DNA of 52,302 bases from CAYZTD01 sp964638155 (lineage in GTDB: Archaea > Thermoplasmatota > E2 > DHVEG-1): contig CAZWYI010000014.1 of the NCBI GenBank assembly GCA_964638155.1, positions 1-52,302 on the forward strand, read 5' to 3'. The notes below the pieces were generated by a model that was not told where the DNA came from, did no database searches, and worked only from the letters and a program-made list of their open reading frames with translations. Of this stretch, positions 1 to 8,700 are shown piece by piece. The position numbers and the translations under genes are program-made. Every line of letters begins with the position of its first letter. Position 1 is the first letter of the stretch.

Positions 1-45
<45 letters not shown>

Positions 46-63
46 CAAAAAAAGAGAAAAATA

Positions 64-3000
64 CTATAAAAATGGAAAATTAATAATGATAACATCATCT
101 AAATAATCGCTAGAAAGAACATTATTCTCAGAACCAATCAATTTAACATTGAAATCATAAAAACCGAACAGATTTCTATCACAAGAAAAAACATATTCAG
201 ATATAGACTTATTGAAAGAAACATTATCGATTAGATCACCACCAACATAAAAACCAATATTCCTAACAGATGAAATATTGGAACCACTAACATTTACCAC
301 AAAATCAAAACCACCAATAACAACTGTTTTAAACAAAGTAAATTTAAGCTTGTTGAAAAGATAGAGACCTCCGTCAACAGGGCTAACTATATCCACACTA
401 ACATCAACAGGCTCACTATCACCAGATTCATTATCCTCATCAGAACCATTACTTTCTGTAGTAAAACCAAAAACACAACTAGTAGTATTACCACTACCCA
501 CATCTGTTGCATTCACAAAAACACTATAAGATGTATTATACTCAAGACCAGACACACTACAACTTTTTGTACCATTCACATCACCAACTTGACTAATACT
601 ACCAATATCAGAAACAGCACTAACACTCCAACTAAAACTATCACCCTCAGAATCACTAATATCAACCTCAATCTCAGAAATATTTACAGAAACATCTACC
701 GAGTTATTACTGGGGTTAACTATGCTAACTACAGGAGCATTATTAACCGTTGATTCTCCACCATTACTACCTTCATCACCACTGCCACCGTCGTCGTTAC
801 CATCCTCAGAATCACCGCTCTCAGAATCATCATCACCGGAGTGCCCATCTTCATTAGGATCACACTCAGTAGTAAAAACAAAAACATTTCTATTCACACG
901 GCCACTACCACTATCAACAGCACTCACAACCCACTCATAACTAGTATTATAACTAAGAGGACCACTTATACTACAAGACTTAAAACCACTATACACACCA
1001 ACACCACTACTACCACCTATATCAGGAACAGTCGTAATACTCCAATCAAAACTATCACCATCAATATCTGCGATATTCACACTCAACATACCAATATCAA
1101 TAGGGATACCCACCGATCCATTAACCGGACTAGGCATACTAATCACAGCCCTATTATTATCAGGATCATAAGAAACTTCGAAAACAACCTCTGTAGAATC
1201 AGAAAGACCCATATCATCCGTAGCAGTAAAAGTAAAACTTTTACAACCAGTCCAACCACTAGAATAACCAATACTAGCAACATTATCCCAACTGATATCA
1301 ACAGAAATATTACTATTACCAGAGACAGACCAAGAAATATCCTCAATAGGTGTATCAGAATCACTAACAAAACTATCCAAATTTATATCACTAAAACTAT
1401 CACCAACAAAAATACTCTGATCAGGAATATCAGAAACTACTGGCGGTTCAACATTACCCATCAAAGTAATAAATTCATCGTTATTCTGATAATTAGTACC
1501 ATCAAAATTATAATCAAGTTTAACATCCATTTTAAAAGCATTGGAAATACATCTCTCAGCAAGATCCTTGAGTTCTTCAACACCATAAAAAATAAGAGTG
1601 TCTTCTTTTAAATTCTGAGTAGCAATTATATCATTAATCATATCAATACAAGTATTAATATCTGGAACATCAACAGTAACAGTTACAGTTGTCCTATCAT
1701 TAGGACCAACAGAACTACCTCGTATATTAGGAGGATGGACAAAAGAAGTAACATATGCAAATTTTTCCATACCAAAATAAGGGCTTAAATCTGAATCAGA
1801 CTTGATATCAATTAAAACTTTGTAAAAGTTATTAACTAGAGTATCTTCAAATTTTGACTTTTTTAGATTACTATTAGATTCAAATAATCTATTAAATAAA
1901 TGAATATGTTTCTTTTTTTGAAAACCTAAATTCCACATAAGTTTACCATTACCTTTATTATAAACCTCAAAAGTTTCACTATAAGAATTATTAAAATCTA
2001 AAGAGCCAAAAGCAAGATTTTTTGATTCAACCTCTGGTTTAGGAGTTATCTTTTTTGCACCCTTAATCTTAAGTGCAGGGTCACCAAATAAACTAAGACC
2101 ATGCATATTGCCCACATCTTTCTTCATCTCATAAAAGGCATCACCAAGAGTATTCATTCCTTTTCCAAAAACAGCGTTCCAAAAAACTCGATCATATCCT
2201 GATTCAGTTGGTAAATCAGGTGTTGTCCATGAGTTAAAAACTCCTGCCACAGGACCATTCCTATCAACAATTAATAATTCACCAATCTGCCTGGAATAAA
2301 CATTATCAAACATACCCCCATAAGCTGCCATTGAAAAAATAATAGGATAAGTATCAGTATTTTTAAGGCCTTTTTCTTCTATAGCATTACCATACTTATC
2401 AACCTGTGTGTGATCTCTAATATCTAATGGACTTAATCTTAAAGCATCATAAGGTTCAGCAATACCGCGGTCCTGCAAGTAATTTGAATACTCCTCGTTT
2501 ATCACCCAATCAGGTGTTTTTGAACTACCCATATGATTAATTAAACCAACACCATTGTTAATCAAATCAACAATATCCTCACCATCCCAGCCACCAGACC
2601 AGAGATTATATTCATCAAGACCTAGATAATACACCGGAATATCATGGAAGTTCTTTATATTATAGATAGTTGAGGGGACACCGACAGTGTTATGATTAGA
2701 ATAAAAGTGCATTTGAGAAGGACTCTCGCCCTCGATTGTCATTGATGAACCTTTTAATTTAATTATTTTTACACAACCAACTCTACCCATATCAAAATTA
2801 CCAATACCATCAACAGAAAAATTTTTCCAGGGCCAACCAAAAAGAGGGCTTTGTGAACCATCATTATTGGAAACAAGACCTCTAAATTGACTTACAAAAG
2901 CTGCATTTAAATATTCCTCAGTTACAGGAGATTCTATAAAAGATATAGTTTTATCAACAAAATTGCGAAGCTCTTGATGACTTCTAACAGGAGCACGACC

Positions 3001-5613
3001 AACAAAAAGATCAGGATCCTGATCAAGTAAGCTTACAGCACCAGTATATGAATTATAACCTGGAAGATCATATTCAGTAAATTTGTTTTTAATTAACTGT
3101 GGATTATATTCCTCGCCAAGACAAGAATAAGGCATATCAGAAGCAGTAGTAATTGCATCACCACCACCGTACATTATACCTCCATTTATACAACGTAAAA
3201 CCACATCACCATTAACACGAACAACAAAATTATCATAATTTCTGATACCATGATTATAAACAGTTATACGTACTCCATAAAATTTTTGGTCTTCATCTGC
3301 TGCAGTAAAACTAACAAATCCGCCACCCGCAGGATCTTCAACGCTCCTTGCTCTACTAGTATTTCCTTTATATTCAGATACAGAAAGATTCCAACCGCAT
3401 GCATTAAATTCTTTTTCACTACTAGTATATTCAAACTTCTTTCCCCCAAGATCAGCAGTATAAACATGCTTATCTAACATATGTTCAGGGAAATAATAAT
3501 CACCAATCTTTGGTTGACTAGAGCTATATCCAACTATTTTATTAACATAAAAGTTCCTAGGAGTTTTATCATGTATATCACCTGTATAACCACCACATGA
3601 ATCATGAACAGGGCAGTAATCTTCCTCGTAATATGGAGAAAGAGTATTTACACGCACAGTAATGCTATCTGGTATCTCACCAATAGGAATGAAATAATTT
3701 TTCCAACCTTTTTCCACATCAAAATCGTCTTTATCAGAAGAACTTGTATAACCAGTATCAGTCTGAAACGTAGGGCACTCCACTGAATAATTCCAGTAAT
3801 GTTCATGACCCCAAGTAACCCAAGAATTATAATTTTCATCATAACCCGGGATGAGATCCATATTATTCCCAATCTCTGGATAACCAGGTGGTGGATTACC
3901 AACTTTAGTCCAACCTCCTTCATAAAACATATTCCAATTGTCATCACCTATAAAAAGAACATAAAAAGGTTTCTTAGATCCATGATCCCAATTAAAATAT
4001 GCATCACGTAAAAACTCTCGGACAGCAAGACTATAATGAAGATTAGATAAACTATTAGGTTTAACTCTTCTATAATCGTTATAAATATCTTTCAAATTCA
4101 TGATTTTAACATTAAAACCATCATTTTTTTCATGCGCCTCTTTTAAATCACAAAGTTTACTATAAGAAACAGGGTAATCAATAAAATAATTAGGCGCAAT
4201 AATTACCATATCATAACTATCATTTGGATCAACGATACTAAGATAATATCTTACATTAACCTTTGGATAACCCCATCCATCAAAATTAAAAGTATAAGGA
4301 TCATCATCGCCATCATCATAAATTTCAGGAAATTCATATTTTTCAGGTGGTGTATAACTAAATGGATCATCAGTTTTTACAGCAAAATACTGCTGATTAA
4401 GACCAGGTTTAACATGATCAGTAAGAACGGTAACTTTTACCTCACATTTATCATCAGGACCATTTGAAACACCATTCATAGGGTCAACACTTATAAAATT
4501 CTCAAACTTGCTAGGTATCTCTATACTCCACTCAATCGCACCCTTAGATTCGCTCCAAATTTGAAAACTTTCAGTCTTATTTTCGCCTCTTTTAAGAGTT
4601 CCAAAATCAAGAAAATCGCCTTTTCCAATACTAAACTCAATACCTGAGCTCCCCACCTTAACTTCAAGAGTAATTTTGCCTTCTCCACCGTTATTAAAAC
4701 CATTAGAGTTAATATTAATTTCACATTTATAGAAATAACCACCATAGTCACGAAATGGATAGACTTTTCCTTCATGTATCCATGAATTTTCCATAGTTAA
4801 TGCAGTAAGACTAGAGCTATCAACAGTTAATGTTATTTTATCTTTTTCACCAGTAGAACTACCAGAATTTTTATCTAAATTTACCCAATCATCTCTAAAT
4901 TCTTCAGTAATCTTAGTTAGCCCATATTGATGACTAGGGCAACAATATGTAGTTCTATAGCAAGCTATATCAAAATTGTAATCTAAACTACTGAAACCAC
5001 TATTCCAAATTTCAAAAGAAAAATCTTTCTTGTCAGGTTTACCTATCCTCATGCTATCTTTCTTAGGACTGTAACTAAGTAAAACGGCATCGACATAAAA
5101 CTTAAGGGAGAAAGTACCTAAACAATTATTATTACTATCAATAATCTCTATTTCACAATCATAAATACCACTGGAAAGACCAGTAGTATCAAGATCAACA
5201 GTTACCGTACAACTATTATCTTCATCGTAGCTAATTTCGCCATAAAAATCTATAACACCGGGGGTTAAAACGCCACTAGTAGGAGAAACAGTAACATGAT
5301 CCATAAAAAAATCAGGAATTTTAATGTCCCAATTAATAGATAAGTAATAATCTTTATTTAACGGGTCACTAACCCCATCATTAGAAATTTCGAAACTAAC
5401 AGTCTTAGTATCTCCTTCTCGCAGGCCACCTATATTCCTAACTTCAGGATTAATAGATAGAATACCCCTATTTACAGTACCTGAAGGGTCTTCATTATTA
5501 AAATCACTACTCGAAATAGATTCGCCAGGTAAGCTAGAGATTACAAATATTGATATTATTATTAGTATTATACCTTTTTTATTAATTTTCATTTTATCAT
5601 GCCTAACTATCAT
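64..5613 (-). CDS. Large secreted surface protein with inactive gingipain-like (C25) core
   Basis: A secreted protein of 1849 residues. The start at 5613 is followed by a second Met at residue 8 (codon at 5590-5592), which gives a cleaner signal peptide (MKINKK then a hydrophobic stretch) and may be the true start. About the first 440 residues hold BACON-like beta repeats (SGxLTPG then CTVTVDLDTTGLSSGxY patterns). A gingipain-type C25 fold follows, seen from YDMVIIAP, the IGDDNWNM segment and the GVGLINHMGSS and FSMAAYGGMFD motifs. Aligned with gingipains (NYxGHGS and ACxNGDF), the catalytic His is Ser1030 and the catalytic Cys is Ala1097, so peptidase activity is unlikely (inference). The C-terminal part has an IPDQSIFVGDSF cadherin/Ig-like repeat, Fn3-like repeats, an acidic Asp/Ser/Gly linker and the terminal domain shared with 5769-11420 and 51693-52302. 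No C-terminal membrane anchor is obvious. It lies 155 nt downstream of its paralogue on the same strand. Confidence 0.85.
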   Translation of the reverse strand: MIVRHDKMKINKKGIILIIISIFVISSLPGESISSSDFNNEDPSGTVNRGILSINPEVRNIGGLREGDTKTVSFEISNDGVSDPLNKDYYLSINWDIKIPDFFMDHVTVSPTSGVLTPGVIDFYGEISYDEDNSCTVTVDLDTTGLSSGIYDCEIEIIDSNNNCLGTFSLKFYVDAVLLSYSPKKDSMRIGKPDKKDFSFEIWNSGFSSLDYNFDIACYRTTYCCPSHQYGLTKITEEFRDDWVNLDKNSGSSTGEKDKITLTVDSSSLTALTMENSWIHEGKVYPFRDYGGYFYKCEININSNGFNNGGEGKITLEVKVGSSGIEFSIGKGDFLDFGTLKRGENKTESFQIWSESKGAIEWSIEIPSKFENFISVDPMNGVSNGPDDKCEVKVTVLTDHVKPGLNQQYFAVKTDDPFSYTPPEKYEFPEIYDDGDDDPYTFNFDGWGYPKVNVRYYLSIVDPNDSYDMVIIAPNYFIDYPVSYSKLCDLKEAHEKNDGFNVKIMNLKDIYNDYRRVKPNSLSNLHYSLAVREFLRDAYFNWDHGSKKPFYVLFIGDDNWNMFYEGGWTKVGNPPPGYPEIGNNMDLIPGYDENYNSWVTWGHEHYWNYSVECPTFQTDTGYTSSSDKDDFDVEKGWKNYFIPIGEIPDSITVRVNTLSPYYEEDYCPVHDSCGGYTGDIHDKTPRNFYVNKIVGYSSSQPKIGDYYFPEHMLDKHVYTADLGGKKFEYTSSEKEFNACGWNLSVSEYKGNTSRARSVEDPAGGGFVSFTAADEDQKFYGVRITVYNHGIRNYDNFVVRVNGDVVLRCINGGIMYGGGDAITTASDMPYSCLGEEYNPQLIKNKFTEYDLPGYNSYTGAVSLLDQDPDLFVGRAPVRSHQELRNFVDKTISFIESPVTEEYLNAAFVSQFRGLVSNNDGSQSPLFGWPWKNFSVDGIGNFDMGRVGCVKIIKLKGSSMTIEGESPSQMHFYSNHNTVGVPSTIYNIKNFHDIPVYYLGLDEYNLWSGGWDGEDIVDLINNGVGLINHMGSSKTPDWVINEEYSNYLQDRGIAEPYDALRLSPLDIRDHTQVDKYGNAIEEKGLKNTDTYPIIFSMAAYGGMFDNVYSRQIGELLIVDRNGPVAGVFNSWTTPDLPTESGYDRVFWNAVFGKGMNTLGDAFYEMKKDVGNMHGLSLFGDPALKIKGAKKITPKPEVESKNLAFGSLDFNNSYSETFEVYNKGNGKLMWNLGFQKKKHIHLFNRLFESNSNLKKSKFEDTLVNNFYKVLIDIKSDSDLSPYFGMEKFAYVTSFVHPPNIRGSSVGPNDRTTVTVTVDVPDINTCIDMINDIIATQNLKEDTLIFYGVEELKDLAERCISNAFKMDVKLDYNFDGTNYQNNDEFITLMGNVEPPVVSDIPDQSIFVGDSFSDINLDSFVSDSDTPIEDISWSVSGNSNISVDISWDNVASIGYSSGWTGCKSFTFTATDDMGLSDSTEVVFEVSYDPDNNRAVISMPSPVNGSVGIPIDIGMLSVNIADIDGDSFDWSITTVPDIGGSSGVGVYSGFKSCSISGPLSYNTSYEWVVSAVDSGSGRVNRNVFVFTTECDPNEDGHSGDDDSESGDSEDGNDDGGSGDEGSNGGESTVNNAPVVSIVNPSNNSVDVSVNISEIEVDISDSEGDSFSWSVSAVSDIGSISQVGDVNGTKSCSVSGLEYNTSYSVFVNATDVGSGNTTSCVFGFTTESNGSDEDNESGDSEPVDVSVDIVSPVDGGLYLFNKLKFTLFKTVVIGGFDFVVNVSGSNISSVRNIGFYVGGDLIDNVSFNKSISEYVFSCDRNLFGFYDFNVKLIGSENNVLSSDYLDDVIIINFPFL
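1130..1429. repeat. 300-bp perfect duplicate, copy 1 (partner 6832-7131)
   Basis: By direct reading this stretch is base-for-base identical to 6832-7131 (offset 5702), including synonymous positions. It codes for the IPDQSIFVGDSF Ig/cadherin-like repeat in both paralogues. Similarity drops at both ends. It is best explained by recent gene conversion between the two genes. Confidence 0.9.
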
Positions 5614-5768
5614 TTAATTTTTATATTAATTTCATATAATTATTGTCCTTATTTTTGTTTGTAAATCATATATTTGATACTAATATTGTATAATAATTTA
5701 TATTAATAATATTATTTAAATCTTGTTATATACTAATTATCAGAAACTGAAAATTAAAAAATAAGATT

Positions 5769-8700
5769 TTATAAAATACCGAAATTAATCATTAAAATAT
5801 CTTTCAAACTATCAAACGCAACGACTTCACACCCGGTATCAAAAACCTTAACTATAAGATCACCAAAACCAACATGAAAACCATCTAAAATACAAGTATA
5901 AATAGATACAGATTCATTAAAAGAAACATTATCGATTAAAACACCATCCAAATAAAAACAAATATTCTTAACGGATGATATATTATTTCCACTAACATTT
6001 ACCACAAAATCAAAATCACCAACAATAATAGTATTAAAGAAATTACCCTTAAGCTTGTTAAAAAGATAAAAACCACCATCAACAGGACTAACAATATCCA
6101 CACTAACATCAACAGGCTCACTATCACCAGATTCATTATCCTCATCAGAACCATTAGTTTCTGTAGTAAAACCAAAAACACAACTTGTAGTATTACCACT
6201 ACCCATATCAGTAGCATTCACAAAAACAGTATAAGTTGTATTAAAATCAAGATCAGAAACACTACAACTTTTTGTACCATTCAAATCATCAATCTGACTG
6301 CAACTACCGATATCTGGAACTGTACTAATACTCCAATTAAAAATATCACCCTCAGAATCAACAATACTAACATTAATAAAACCTAATTCAACAGAAACAC
6401 CAGTACTGCCATTAACTGGACTCAACATATCGACAACAGGAGGAACATTACTATCAACTAAATATTCACCACCAGAATCACCTTCACCAGAACCATCATC
6501 ACTAGAATCACCACTGTCAGAGCCACCACCTTCATCAGAATCCCCATTATCTGCATTAGGATCAAAATCAGTAGTAAAAACAAAAACACTTCTAGACTCA
6601 CGGCCGCTACCATAATCAACAGCACTCACAAACCACTTATAACTAGTATTATACATGAGAGGACCATCAATATTACAAGTCTTAAAACCACCATACTCCG
6701 CAGTACCACTACTACTACCTATATCAGGAACAGTCGTGATACTCCAATCAAAACGATCACCCTCAGAATCCACAATATTAACACTCAACATACCAATATC
6801 CACAGGAATACCAGTACTACCATTAACCGGGCTAGGCATACTAATCACAGCCCTATTATTATCAGGATCATAAGAAACTTCGAAAACAACCTCTGTAGAA
6901 TCAGAAAGACCCATATCATCCGTAGCAGTAAAAGTAAAACTTTTACAACCAGTCCAACCACTAGAATAACCAATACTAGCAACATTATCCCAACTGATAT
7001 CAACAGAAATATTACTATTACCAGAGACAGACCAAGAAATATCCTCAATAGGTGTATCAGAATCACTAACAAAACTATCCAAATTTATATCACTAAAACT
7101 ATCACCAACAAAAATACTCTGATCAGGAATACTGCCAACTAGAGGGGAATCAACATTAATCAATAAGGTAAACGTCTCAGAATCCCCAGTATTAGTAACT
7201 AGATTTATATCATAACTAAAGGTTGAAGAAAGAATATAAAGAGTTACATTAACCATAATCTGTGGTATAATATTGTTAACATCTAAAGCATCATAAGTAT
7301 CCCAGTTTTCATTCCAAAAACCTTCCCAACTAGGGATATCAAGCGTTACAGTAACTGTTGTCTTATCATTAGGACCCATCGAATTTCCACTTTTAGGACT
7401 AATCCTAAGAAATCTTTCATAAAAATATCTTACATAGCCCTCATTCAAAGATTCTGGATCAAAACATTCAAACTGAGAACTAGACATACCAGAATGGAAA
7501 TTTTTAAGTCTATCTTTAAGTTCAGAAAGAGAAACTGAAGAATTTGAATCCTCTAGCATCTCATTTGCAATCTCAACAAAAGTATCATGATCAAATGGAA
7601 AAATTATTGGTTCTACATTATCTTCAATGTCCCAGACTAAATTACCATCACCAACGTTATACACATCAAAACTTGTAGAATAAGTCTCATTATAAGAAAT
7701 CAAACCTATATTCTCACTTTTAGGTGAAACAGCAGGCTCAGGATCAATTTTTTCAGCACCCTTAATCTTAAGCGCAGGGTCACCAAACAAATTAAGACCA
7801 TAATAAAGATTATAACCCTTTCTAACCGACTGCTTAGACAAAGAAAAAGCATCACCAATACGAGTATGGTTCTCACCAAAAACCTTATGCCAAAACATAC
7901 TCTGATACTTTCCAGCATCACTTTCATCACCAGACATCCTCTCACTATTAAAAACACCAGCTACAATACCATTCTCATCACACAAAAGAAGCTCACCCAT
8001 TTGACGAGCATGATAAATAGAAAAACCTTCATTGTTATCAAACTGACCAGCATAATCAGCAGTAGAAAACACAATAGGATAAACAGTATTACTAAGATCT
8101 CTTATATCATGCTCACCCATCCTCATAATATTATAACTAGGATACTCTGGCCATTGTTTCTCAGAGCGGCCCATATGGCTGATAATACCAACGCCCTGAT
8201 TAATCAAATTAATCATATCATCACCAATCCAACCTCTAACCTCAAAATCATTAAAAAAACTAGAATCATCATCCTTAACATCATCATGAAGCCCATTAAT
8301 ACTAAACTTAGCAGAAGGAATACCAACCAGACCATCTGCACCATCAATCAACTTCTTCTGTAAAGGCCAAGAAAAAACAGCTCCACCATAACAACTTGCC
8401 GAGTTACAATCAGAAGAACTTGCAACCTTAGCTTCACTATCATCATATCTACCTACTTCATTACCATCGACTTTTACAACAAAAGTATCATAATCAGGTT
8501 TAGAGTGATCATAAAAATTAACATATATACTAATGTAAGATGTAATACCTTCAGTTTCAAAAAAATCCATATGCATATTAGAGCCAATAGTAAGAGTAAC
8601 ACTACCACCTTTTGGATTAACCTTATAATTTATTTTTCCACAAGCATAACCGTTATACTCTTCTACATAAGTCCAACCTTCAGTATTAGAAAATTCTTTT

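Noticed and set aside
841..1611. 256-residue plus-strand open frame opposite the first surface gene
   Set aside because: Its translation is Ile/Thr/Asn/Arg-rich low complexity, mirrors the Asp/Ser/Val-rich gene on the other strand, and has no ribosome binding site or recognisable domain.
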